Source: Dysgonomonas mossii DSM 22836 (GTDB taxonomy: Bacteria > Bacteroidota > Bacteroidia > Bacteroidales > Dysgonomonadaceae). Taken from it: a stretch of DNA of 64,000 nt. Shown one piece after another: positions 26,231 through 33,797 of the stretch; position 1 is the stretch's first letter; the number at the start of each line of letters is the position of its first letter. The stretch is taken from the NCBI RefSeq assembly GCF_000213575.1, contig NZ_GL892008.1:191584-255583 (forward strand), written 5' to 3'. The position numbers were made by a program, and so were the translations under genes. The notes beneath the pieces are model-generated. The model was not told the DNA's origin and did not search any database. It worked only from the letters and a program-made list of their open reading frames with translations.

Positions 26231-26301
26231 TTGTCTCACTAGGATTCGAACCTAGACAGGCAGATCCAGAAACTGCAGTGCTACCATTACACCATGAGAC
26301 A
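26231..26301 (-). tRNA. tRNA-Gln, anticodon CTG
   Basis: Read on the minus strand, this 71-nt unit folds into a complete cloverleaf. The acceptor TGTCTCA pairs with TGAGACA over 7 bp. The D arm contains AATGGTAG. The anticodon loop TTCTGGA gives CTG, which reads CAG (Gln). The T loop is GTTCGAATC, with discriminator A. CCA is not encoded. The 31/39 pair is a T-T mismatch. It follows tyrS on the same strand and has its own possible -7 element. Confidence 0.93.
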
Positions 26302-26302
26302 A

Positions 26303-26330
26303 TATTACTTTTGCGAGTACAAAAGTAATA
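26303..26330 (-). promoter_or_regulatory. Inverted repeat between tyrS and tRNA-Gln containing a -7 element
   Basis: Arms 26303-26313 and 26320-26330 are perfect 11-bp complements with a 6-base loop. The right arm contains, on the minus strand, TACTTTTG (26327-26320), a TAnnTTTG match placed to start transcription about 12 bases before the tRNA. The repeat could be a tyrS terminator, a tRNA processing hairpin, or both. Confidence 0.45.
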
Positions 26331-26336
26331 ATTATT

Positions 26337-27629
26337 TTATTTTGCGATCAACAGGAAGTAATTTTTCTTCCCTTTTTGTGCTATTATATATTTTTCGGCT
26401 ATAAGAGACGAAGCGTCAATAGCATCGTCAAAGTTTTCCAGCTTCTCTTTATTGATCATTACACCTCCCGCTTGCACAGTCTTGCGCATTTCTCCCTTCG
26501 AAGGAAAAACAGCAGCTTTCTCTGTCAACAGATCAACAGCCTTGATTCCTGCCGCAAGCTCATCTTTCGAGATATCGAACGTTGGAACGCCTTCAAACAC
26601 CTGAAGGAAAGTTTCCTCGTCCAGCTTCTTCAAAGCATCAGCAGTAGCATTTCCAAATAGGATATTTGAAGCTTCCACAGCCTGATTATAATCTTCTTCA
26701 GAGTGAACCATTATGGTTATTTCTTTAGCAAGACGCTTTTGCAATGCTCTGAGATGAGGTGCTGCTTTTTGCTCAACAACCAAGCCTTCTATTTCTTCTT
26801 TGTCGAGTGCTGTAAATATCTTGATATATTTCTCTGCGTCTTCATCGCTTACGTTCAACCAGAACTGGTAAAACTTATAAGGAGATGTATATCTTCTGTC
26901 GAGCCATACATTACCAGATTCTGTTTTACCGAATTTAGTACCGTCGGCTTTAGTTATCAGAGGACAAACAAGGGCAAAAGCCTCTCCTCCCGCTTTACGG
27001 CGAATAAGCTCTGTCCCTGTGGTGATATTTCCCCACTGATCGGAACCTCCCATCTGAATACGACATCCTAATGTCTGATATAAGTGAAGAAAATCGTAAC
27101 CTTGCATCAATTGGTATGAGAACTCAGTAAAAGACATTCCTTCCGAAGACTCTCCGTTAAGACGTTTCTTAACAGAATCTTTAGACATCATATAGTTCAC
27201 TGTGATATGCTTTCCTATGTCGCGGATAAAGTTAAGGAAAGAGAAATCTTTCATCCAGTCATAGTTATTTACCAATAAGGCTGCATTGGGTTTGTCAGAC
27301 TCGAAATCGAGAAATTTAGCAAGTTGCTTTTTCAACGATTCCTGATTATGGCGGAGAGTTGCTTCGTCCAATAGGTTACGTTCGGCTGACTTCATAGAAG
27401 GGTCACCTATCATACCTGTTGCTCCTCCGATGAGAGCTATCGGGCGATGTCCTGCACGTTGAAAATGCTTCAAAATCATTACGCCCACCAAGTGTCCGAT
27501 GTGCAATGAGTCGGCTGTAGGATCGATACCCACATAGCCCGAAGTTAATTCTTTTTGCAGTTGCTCTTCCGTACCCGGCATGATTTCATGGATCATACCT
27601 CTCCATCTTAATTCTTCAACAAAATTCAT
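26337..27629 (-). CDS. tyrS: Tyrosyl-tRNA synthetase
   Basis: The 430-residue class I aminoacyl-tRNA synthetase charges tRNA-Tyr. The HIGH motif appears as [10 protein letters not shown] at about 38-47. The tyrosine-site stretch is [20 protein letters not shown], followed by [15 protein letters not shown], and the KMSKS loop is KFGKTESGN near 231. A C-terminal S4-like RNA-binding domain is present ([20 protein letters not shown]). Length and order are those of the eubacterial TyrRS. The tRNA next to it is tRNA-Gln rather than tRNA-Tyr, so adjacency is not functional pairing. A promoter lies about 50 bases upstream. Confidence 0.98.
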   Translation of the reverse strand: MNFVEELRWRGMIHEIMPGTEEQLQKELTSGYVGIDPTADSLHIGHLVGVMILKHFQRAGHRPIALIGGATGMIGDPSMKSAERNLLDEATLRHNQESLKKQLAKFLDFESDKPNAALLVNNYDWMKDFSFLNFIRDIGKHITVNYMMSKDSVKKRLNGESSEGMSFTEFSYQLMQGYDFLHLYQTLGCRIQMGGSDQWGNITTGTELIRRKAGGEAFALVCPLITKADGTKFGKTESGNVWLDRRYTSPYKFYQFWLNVSDEDAEKYIKIFTALDKEEIEGLVVEQKAAPHLRALQKRLAKEITIMVHSEEDYNQAVEASNILFGNATADALKKLDEETFLQVFEGVPTFDISKDELAAGIKAVDLLTEKAAVFPSKGEMRKTVQAGGVMINKEKLENFDDAIDASSLIAEKYIIAQKGKKNYFLLIAK

Positions 27630-27677
27630 CGAATCAGTTTTATTAATGTACTATGTAACTAAATTTTAGTTAGTGTG

Positions 27678-27685
27678 CAAAAATA
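27678..27685 (-). promoter_or_regulatory. -7 element for tyrS
   Basis: The minus strand reads TATTTTTG, a TAnnTTTG match, with a predicted start near 27670, about 40 bases before the tyrS ATG. No clear TTTG partner is seen. Confidence 0.45.
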
Positions 27686-27790
27686 CGACCTTATTCCGAA
27701 TAGAAAAAAAGTTATTACAAATAATTTAGTATCCATTCTTTACTTCTTTTTACTTAATAATCATATTTCTAAGATCAGTGAGGAATAAAA

Positions 27791-27889
27791 GGTGACAATT
27801 ACCAAAAACAACATTGCGCTATATAACAACACTTTACCCCTCAAAAGGTGACAAAAGTGACACTTTTCACCTCATTTTTTTCTGTCACC
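27791..27889. repeat. Cluster of GTGACA repeats with a hairpin and T-tract
   Basis: GGTGACA occurs at 27791-27797 and 27847-27853, GTGACA at 27857-27862, and the inverse TGTCACC at 27883-27889. Positions 27846-27872 form a bulged hairpin followed by a T-run on the plus strand. No plus-strand gene ends here. This occupies most of the 27690-27960 gap, in which no coding frame is seen. Confidence 0.45.
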
Positions 27890-27952
27890 TTCTTATTGAA
27901 CCTCTGTCCTTATATAGATAATTTTTTAGGGTACTTGATAATAATGAACTCC

Positions 27953-27990
27953 AACAAAAAAAGAAGGCTCACAAATAATTTGTGAACCCC
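27953..27990 (-). terminator. Intrinsic terminator of the GH42-like/DUF4965 operon
   Basis: On the minus strand a 10-bp stem (27988-27979 with 27975-27966, including one G-U pair) is followed by a T-rich run complementary to 27953-27964. It lies about 28 bases after the stop of the DUF4965 gene. Confidence 0.75.
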
Positions 27991-28015
27991 CTTCCATGAA
28001 ATGGTTGCCTAAAAC

Positions 28016-30511
28016 CTATTTACTTCCTTTTAGTTTTTCTTCCAGCATTTTGATATAATAGCCTCCGACTACCGAACGGGCTTTAAATCCTCTGTAGTTT
28101 GGCTTATCTGTAAATACCCAATCCGACATCGGTATTCTGTCTACTGTCTCGTTCATAAACAAATGCAGCGGATCTATAAACTTCTCGAATGTCGCTTTAT
28201 CATCAGCAAGCGTAGCAGTCCATATTATCCAGTCTGTCTTGGTATATGTTTCACGATTGTCGAGAGGCAGTCCGTATCTGTTTTGCTTACCTAAATAATA
28301 AGCAATTTCTTTCTGAGCCACTTCGTCAGGGAATATATTCATCTTTAGAAGCTTATTCCATACCAGATTATATTTCTGACTCCATGTTCCCGGTTTGTCG
28401 AATGTAAGGCGATAATGATCTCCATCATCAGCCATCTTCATCCACTCTTGTGCCATTTCTCTGGCCTTAGCCGTGTACTTCTCGGCAACATCTTTCTTTC
28501 CGAGCATATCTGCAAGCTTGCCATACGAAGCAACACCCATAATAGCCTTCACCGACAAATTCACATTGTGAGCAAAGTGACCGGCAAAGTCGTCTGTACA
28601 CAACTGATTCTCCGGATCGAGACCGTATTCCACAAGGTAATCCGTCCATGTAGTCAGTACATCCCAATGTTTTTCTGCATATTTGGCATTGCCTTCCATG
28701 GCTGCAATAGCAGCTGTAAGAGCGAGCATATTACCTCCTTCTTCTATCGGCATGTCACCCCCGTAGGTTTGTCCGTTAGCCAATGGATAAGTACCAACAT
28801 CATGAGCAGGGAACGGTTTTGTCCATTTACCACTTTCGCTATAATAGAATATATGATTTAATAAACCTTTAGCCAGCTCAGGATTGTAATACAAGAACAA
28901 CGGTGCTGACGGATATGTTACATCCACTGTACCAATAGAGCCATTACTGTTGTTTTCTTTCGACAAGAATAGTAAATCCCCATTCGGCGCTTTCACCAAT
29001 TTGTGAGCTGTAATGGCTTGACGATATGCCAAAGCACAAAGTTCTGCATATTTCTTTCCTCCCGCCAGAGTTGCTTTATCCATTAGCTCTTTATCAAATG
29101 TATAGCATTTTTCTATCAGCTTGTCATATTCTTTATTTGCCGCATGAAATTGTCCTGCGATAGTCTGGTTGCCGTCCTGATTCCAATATGGACGAAGGTT
29201 ATCTCCAAAATATTGTATCGAATAAATATCATCATAACCAACCATTACTTTTCCTGAAAAGCTTTCGACAGAGCCGAGATTATGCGTCAAAGACATTTTC
29301 GACTTTTCATTTTCTCCTGAGGTTGCCTGCCCGTCTTGAACGTTGTTGACGAAATTAGTTCTCAAAGTATTGCTCTCTCCAATATTAACCGATACATTAT
29401 TTTTTTCGGCTACGAGATAGAAATACCCCCAATCGATGCGCAGATCATCGCCTTTTTTAGCAAGTATGTTCTGCTCCTTGCTTCCCGATTTAAGGAATAA
29501 CAAACCGTTATCTTCAAAGCTCTGGCTTACCGATTCCTGATAAGGTTGGTCAAGAGCCCAGCGTGGAGAAGCTTCGAAGTATATTTGTACATCATGAGCC
29601 TTTCCGTCATTAGCCACAACCTGATAGGTAATGTAATTTACAGGACGAGTCAGTAGCTTCAAATCATCCATAAACAGGGGTGCAGAGAAGGTCAATTTCA
29701 GATCAACCTCACCACAAGCAAATGTGTAATGCGTTTGTGTAGCTTGCACATCCACAGATTTTTGCACAGCCGTTTTTTCGAGAGCTGTATGCATCTCTTT
29801 CTGTACCAGCAAACCAAAATCCAACAGTCCGTTACCCACAGGGTTCTTACAATGAGCGGCTATCAGATTATCACCTTTCTTTAGTGCATTCACAACATCT
29901 GCCGACAATTTAATCATTGCATTTTTGTTGCATGTCGAACCTGTATTATGTACTTCAATACCATTGATGTAGAAAACGGCATCATCATCGTTCGAAAACT
30001 CCAAATAGATTTGTTTTCCTTGTACATCCTCATCTAAAACGATATGTCTTCTGACCCAGATATTTTCTGTTGTCCAATCTGTTTTAGCTGTAGGCTCATT
30101 TATTTTTGTACCGAATGCGCCTTTGTCTTTTTTCCAAGACGAATCGTTGAAATTATTATCTTTCCAGTTAGCTGCCGGCTGGGTAGTCGTGTAGCTTCCA
30201 TACCATTCGCCTTGCTCCGATGTTGGAACAAGCGGGTTTAACTCTACATCTTCAGTACCCATAAAACGATAGGCAACGCCATCCACCTTTATAGCTCCTA
30301 TAAGCGGAAAGTCTTTTCCTGTCCAGTGCTTTACAGCTCCATCGTACAGATTGTCTGTCATAGACCACGCACTGGTGTATGGGTCTATTGTGACCAAAGG
30401 ATACGCAGGGGCTCTTAATTCATTTTTAACCACTTCATAATCTTTCACACCACTGCTTTTACAGGCGAGTAAGCCAAACAGCGGAAGAAGATATAACACA
30501 ATGCTCTTCAT
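28016..30511 (-). CDS. Glutaminase-A-like lipoprotein (DUF4964/DUF5127/DUF4965/DUF1793) with inserted carbohydrate-binding-like domain
   Basis: I place the start at the ATG at 30511, which gives a lipoprotein signal (LLPLFGLLACKSSG); the open frame extends 37 codons further upstream without a signal. The 831-residue product has DUF4964 (LRAPAYPLVTIDPYTSAWS), then an inserted GH2-N-like jelly roll at about 110-250 (NWKDNNFNDSSWKKDKGAFG, LEFSNDDDAVFYINGIEVHN). DUF5127 and the (alpha/alpha)6-like DUF4965/DUF1793 region follow (EEGGNMLALTAAIAAMEGNA, TDDFAGHFAHNVNLSVKAIM). Fungal relatives are called glutaminase A, but the Bacteroidota proteins sit in glycan loci and their substrate is not established. 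It is co-transcribed with the GH42-like gene. Confidence 0.85.
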   Translation of the reverse strand: MKSIVLYLLPLFGLLACKSSGVKDYEVVKNELRAPAYPLVTIDPYTSAWSMTDNLYDGAVKHWTGKDFPLIGAIKVDGVAYRFMGTEDVELNPLVPTSEQGEWYGSYTTTQPAANWKDNNFNDSSWKKDKGAFGTKINEPTAKTDWTTENIWVRRHIVLDEDVQGKQIYLEFSNDDDAVFYINGIEVHNTGSTCNKNAMIKLSADVVNALKKGDNLIAAHCKNPVGNGLLDFGLLVQKEMHTALEKTAVQKSVDVQATQTHYTFACGEVDLKLTFSAPLFMDDLKLLTRPVNYITYQVVANDGKAHDVQIYFEASPRWALDQPYQESVSQSFEDNGLLFLKSGSKEQNILAKKGDDLRIDWGYFYLVAEKNNVSVNIGESNTLRTNFVNNVQDGQATSGENEKSKMSLTHNLGSVESFSGKVMVGYDDIYSIQYFGDNLRPYWNQDGNQTIAGQFHAANKEYDKLIEKCYTFDKELMDKATLAGGKKYAELCALAYRQAITAHKLVKAPNGDLLFLSKENNSNGSIGTVDVTYPSAPLFLYYNPELAKGLLNHIFYYSESGKWTKPFPAHDVGTYPLANGQTYGGDMPIEEGGNMLALTAAIAAMEGNAKYAEKHWDVLTTWTDYLVEYGLDPENQLCTDDFAGHFAHNVNLSVKAIMGVASYGKLADMLGKKDVAEKYTAKAREMAQEWMKMADDGDHYRLTFDKPGTWSQKYNLVWNKLLKMNIFPDEVAQKEIAYYLGKQNRYGLPLDNRETYTKTDWIIWTATLADDKATFEKFIDPLHLFMNETVDRIPMSDWVFTDKPNYRGFKARSVVGGYYIKMLEEKLKGSK

Positions 30512-30539
30512 GCGATTTTCTTTTTGTTTTGTATATAAT

Positions 30540-32714
30540 TTACCATTTAATATTAACTGATACTCCCTCCGGATTATTCTCAAATTCCAATAAATAAGTC
30601 TTGGTCTGCTGATCCCATGCATTAGCCAAGAATTCTTCTTTGCCGTTTACCGATACGCTCACAGGTTTTCGGGGTAGTAAAACACGAGATGCGTTCGTGG
30701 TATTTATAGGACTTTTTGCAATAAACGAATACGAGCCCTTACCTACCTTTTCTTCGTATACACGGCATGCAGTGGCAAGCACCTGCGGACGTTGTTTGTT
30801 TGCCACTCTGTCGATATTCAGCAAGAGCGCTTGTTCTCCCGGATTTACGGTCTTAGATTGGTATACAGGTAGCTTGGGGTCAAATAAGTCAATGAAATTC
30901 CCTTTTATTATATAAGGCTCATTGCTCACACTTTCGTCGAGCACAGCAACCAGATCATACGCTCCTCTTTGGAGATAGAAATTGTTTTTAAAGATCAGCT
31001 TCCCTGCATTTGCTTTTTGCTCGTACATTCTTTTCACTACATCGAGCAATTGCTTATCGTTATCGGCTTTTAGAACAAAGTCTTTTGGATCGGTTCTGAT
31101 AATATAAACAGTTCCTTTTCCATAGCTGTATTCTCCTTCTTTGGGAGATGAAGATATATTCATCTGCTCGAATAGATGGTTAGACGGAGCAGTATATTTA
31201 TTGCCCCCTGTATTCCACCATTCCTGTACAGTCTGAAACGGATCGCTATCGAGCCCGCTATAAACCAACACACCTCCGGCTTTCACCCACTGAGCGATAT
31301 ATGTATGAGCTTCGGGAGACAAAGGCTTCATATTCGAATAAGACATAAGCAATACCTTCGTATCGGCTAATGCTTCTTTATAACCTAAGTTTTCTATATG
31401 AGCTGTTTTCACAGGTACTCCTCGTTTAAGGAAAGGCAACGCCTGTCCGTAGAAATTTGCCAACTGAGGATCTTCATATCCTGCGTGTGTAGGAAATCGC
31501 TGAAACATCAGTGAGTTTGCCATCAGCACGCTTATACCCCGCGAGCCAGTCACCTTATTATCAGACAGAGGCATGCTGTTCAGCGAGTTTACCATTATTT
31601 GCATTTGTGTAGAATAGTGTCTTGGTATTTTTTCCTTTTTGTCACTATTCGCACTTGTTCTGTAAAGCCCTTCATAAATACGTTCGGGCCAAGGCATTAT
31701 TTCATAATTTGCTATATTGGGGTATAGCAATTGAGCCGTAAAGGTTGCCTGATAGTTCTTTTTGTAATCTGCCCAGTCTCTCGGCCAGTCTTCGATCGGA
31801 TCGGTGAGGAAGAACATCTTTCTGCCTGTGGGTGCAGTCATCGACTCCATAGACCCATATTCGAGAAACGCTGTTTCGAAGACTCTCTCTTTTACTTTTC
31901 CATCAAAGTAGTTTGGTTCTCTTGACGTACCCGTCCATACTTGGGCTATATATCCGTCTACACAATCAAGAGACGCCAAACTTGCTTCAGGGCTAACTAT
32001 CATCCATTGCGAATAATTAACCAGTGAGTGTGTGGGCACATAACACTTCACATCAATTCCCCGACTCTTACCATATTCTTTAGCGTATGTAAACACTTCT
32101 TTGAGTGCATTGTAATACAATTGATATTTTAGTTTATTGGCTAAATATGTATTTTCGGGAGACTCGTGTTGTGGTCTCCAGTCAAAACCATAATAGCTTT
32201 TCCATTCTCGTTTGAAGGCTTCACTATAGCCTGCACGAGCCCAAAATTCGGGTTCTTCCATAAATACGGCGTCGATGCCTGCATCGATCACCCGCTTTAC
32301 ATGTCTTTCCTTTATATATTTCAGGTAGTTCTGTGTAGGAACGATATAAGGAACCATATGTCCATGCCATATCGTATCTCCATTTTGTTGCACCTGACCT
32401 TCGTCAAGATGCATTTTGCCATCCCATTGTCCTGTAAAGTAGTCTTGGTATTCGCCCCAAGCTATGCCTGTCATGAAGTGAGCAATATAACCTCTGTCGC
32501 GCCACGATTGCACACGTTCTTCAAACGGTATTCTTTTCGATTTATCAGAAGGGTTTCCACCTACTCCATATACCATCACCGCATCGGCTCGGGTATCTAT
32601 TGTTGGTCTCCACTCTCGTGAAGTCTGGAATGTGGTTTTAACATTGTCTTTGGTTTGAGCCCCCAGCTGAAGGCCAAGCCCCAAAAGGCATAAGATTAAT
32701 ACATTCTTTTTCAT
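30540..32714 (-). CDS. Secreted GH42-like putative glycoside hydrolase
   Basis: This 724-residue protein has a signal peptide (LGLGLQLGAQ). The N-terminal half looks like a clan-A TIM barrel, with DAVFMEEPEFWARAGYSEAF at about 148-167 offering a candidate acid/base Glu and resembling GH42 barrels. Segments VKCYVPTHSLVNYSQWMIVS and YIAQVWTGTSREPNYFDGKV follow. A flavodoxin-like region as in the GH42 trimerisation domain comes next (about 410-520; FYGQALPFLKRGVPVKTAHI, MSYSNMKPLSPEAHTYIAQW), and beta-sandwich C-terminal modules end it. I do not recognise a defined CAZy family; GH42 relatives or GH164 are possibilities. It has no lipobox, so it is likely periplasmic. It is the first gene of a two-gene operon. 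Confidence 0.65.
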   Translation of the reverse strand: MKKNVLILCLLGLGLQLGAQTKDNVKTTFQTSREWRPTIDTRADAVMVYGVGGNPSDKSKRIPFEERVQSWRDRGYIAHFMTGIAWGEYQDYFTGQWDGKMHLDEGQVQQNGDTIWHGHMVPYIVPTQNYLKYIKERHVKRVIDAGIDAVFMEEPEFWARAGYSEAFKREWKSYYGFDWRPQHESPENTYLANKLKYQLYYNALKEVFTYAKEYGKSRGIDVKCYVPTHSLVNYSQWMIVSPEASLASLDCVDGYIAQVWTGTSREPNYFDGKVKERVFETAFLEYGSMESMTAPTGRKMFFLTDPIEDWPRDWADYKKNYQATFTAQLLYPNIANYEIMPWPERIYEGLYRTSANSDKKEKIPRHYSTQMQIMVNSLNSMPLSDNKVTGSRGISVLMANSLMFQRFPTHAGYEDPQLANFYGQALPFLKRGVPVKTAHIENLGYKEALADTKVLLMSYSNMKPLSPEAHTYIAQWVKAGGVLVYSGLDSDPFQTVQEWWNTGGNKYTAPSNHLFEQMNISSSPKEGEYSYGKGTVYIIRTDPKDFVLKADNDKQLLDVVKRMYEQKANAGKLIFKNNFYLQRGAYDLVAVLDESVSNEPYIIKGNFIDLFDPKLPVYQSKTVNPGEQALLLNIDRVANKQRPQVLATACRVYEEKVGKGSYSFIAKSPINTTNASRVLLPRKPVSVSVNGKEEFLANAWDQQTKTYLLEFENNPEGVSVNIKW

Positions 32715-32853
32715 AATAAGGTAATAGCCAAGTTAATTTAATTTGTTTAAGATCAGTATCAAGTTACATAGAAGATAACTTTTTGCATAGAGAGCAAAGG
32801 CTTGTCAAAGGGCATTTTCTTTATATATTACAAACCTCATTAGTATACATCTG

Positions 32854-32861
32854 CAAATATA
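32854..32861 (-). promoter_or_regulatory. -7 element for the GH42-like operon
   Basis: The minus strand reads TATATTTG at 32861-32854, an exact TAnnTTTG match. The start would be near 32846 with a leader of about 130 bases. The -33 partner is not clear. Confidence 0.45.
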
Positions 32862-32886
32862 ACCTGATTTAGGATAATAAATAAAA

Positions 32887-32946
32887 ATTTAAGGTTTAAA
32901 GCCTAACCGGCAGGTCAATTACTTTAAACCTTAAATCTAATTTACT
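32887..32946 (-). terminator. Intrinsic terminator after the DUF3823 gene
   Basis: Fifteen-base arms 32887-32901 and 32932-32946 are perfect complements around a 30-base loop. On the minus strand the stem is followed by TTTTTAT. It lies about 10 bases after the DUF3823 stop codon and separates the SusCD operon from the GH42-like pair. Confidence 0.8.
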
Positions 32947-32955
32947 TTCTCTACA

Positions 32956-33774
32956 TTATGGAATCATCACCTCCATTGGCTCATTATAATTCCATCTACG
33001 TGTTCCACTTCCTTTCGGTGTATCGTAATTGATACGTGCAGCAGCACGAATAAATACAGTTCTTCCGGAAGGAATAGGCTTTTTGGGATTAGATTCGATC
33101 GTAATCGTTTGACCAAACAAAGAGTTGAAAGCTGAACCTGTATATTCTATTTGGTTCGACCATCTCTCGTCACGGGCACGGTATCCTACTGTTGACGAAT
33201 AGCTAACGAACAACTGAATATCAGTCATATTCAAAAAGCTATTATTATAACTTCCCATCGGTTCTATTTTTGCACGGAAGTCTTCTTCAGACACAGCGCG
33301 CGTAACCTTTACCTTGGCTTTAATTATACCATTTGTAACAGTAGGCTCTTCTACCCATTCTACTTTGAGAAAAGGTTGAACTTCAAACTTAACCTTAGTT
33401 TTGCCCTTTATATCCATTATTTTGGTATCGTCTGCCAAAAGAATGCCATCGGCTTCGCGGATGAGAGGAATAAAAGGTCCATCGATACGGATATTATAAT
33501 TTCCTTTAAACAATTTTGTATTTCTAAACGATCCGTCAGGCATACAATAAAAATAAGGATTATGTAAAACATTATCGCCCCAACTAAGTTCTGTTAAACT
33601 CACACGGATACCTTCGCTACCTTGATCGGTAAGCACACGCTCGCCGGTAGCCACGTCTACTACTTCTCCTTCCAGTGTTTCGGCCGGCTCATCGTAATTG
33701 TCCATCTTGAACAAATCGCAGGAACTGAAAGATAGCAGTACGCATATTAAAGAATAAAATACTATTTTTTTCAT
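32956..33774 (-). CDS. DUF3823-family lipoprotein (probable surface glycan-binding protein)
   Basis: The chosen start at 33774 gives a lipoprotein signal (LLSFSSCDLFKMDNYDEPAE); an in-frame ATG eight codons earlier overlaps the susD stop and is the alternative. The 272-residue mature frame has a carboxypeptidase-regulatory-like first domain (LEGEVVDVATGERVLTDQGS, GNYNIRIDGPFIPL) and a second beta domain (VKFEVQPFLKVEWVEEPTVT). This is the usual make-up of DUF3823 proteins, which follow susD in many loci and are presumed glycan binders. It is translationally coupled to susD and ends the transcription unit. Confidence 0.88.
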   Translation of the reverse strand: MKKIVFYSLICVLLSFSSCDLFKMDNYDEPAETLEGEVVDVATGERVLTDQGSEGIRVSLTELSWGDNVLHNPYFYCMPDGSFRNTKLFKGNYNIRIDGPFIPLIREADGILLADDTKIMDIKGKTKVKFEVQPFLKVEWVEEPTVTNGIIKAKVKVTRAVSEEDFRAKIEPMGSYNNSFLNMTDIQLFVSYSSTVGYRARDERWSNQIEYTGSAFNSLFGQTITIESNPKKPIPSGRTVFIRAAARINYDTPKGSGTRRWNYNEPMEVMIP

Positions 33775-33797
33775 ATTCTGTGTTTTATTATTGCTCA

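Noticed and set aside
26231-27629. Functional pairing of tyrS with the adjacent tRNA
   Set aside because: The tRNA anticodon is CTG (Gln), not a tyrosine anticodon, so the adjacency is not cognate.
27791-27889. CRISPR-like array of GTGACA units
   Set aside because: The units are only 6-7 bases long, irregularly spaced and in both orientations, and no cas gene is present.
30512-30622. 37-codon N-terminal extension of the DUF4965 protein
   Set aside because: It overlaps the preceding gene and would bury the lipoprotein signal that starts at 30511.
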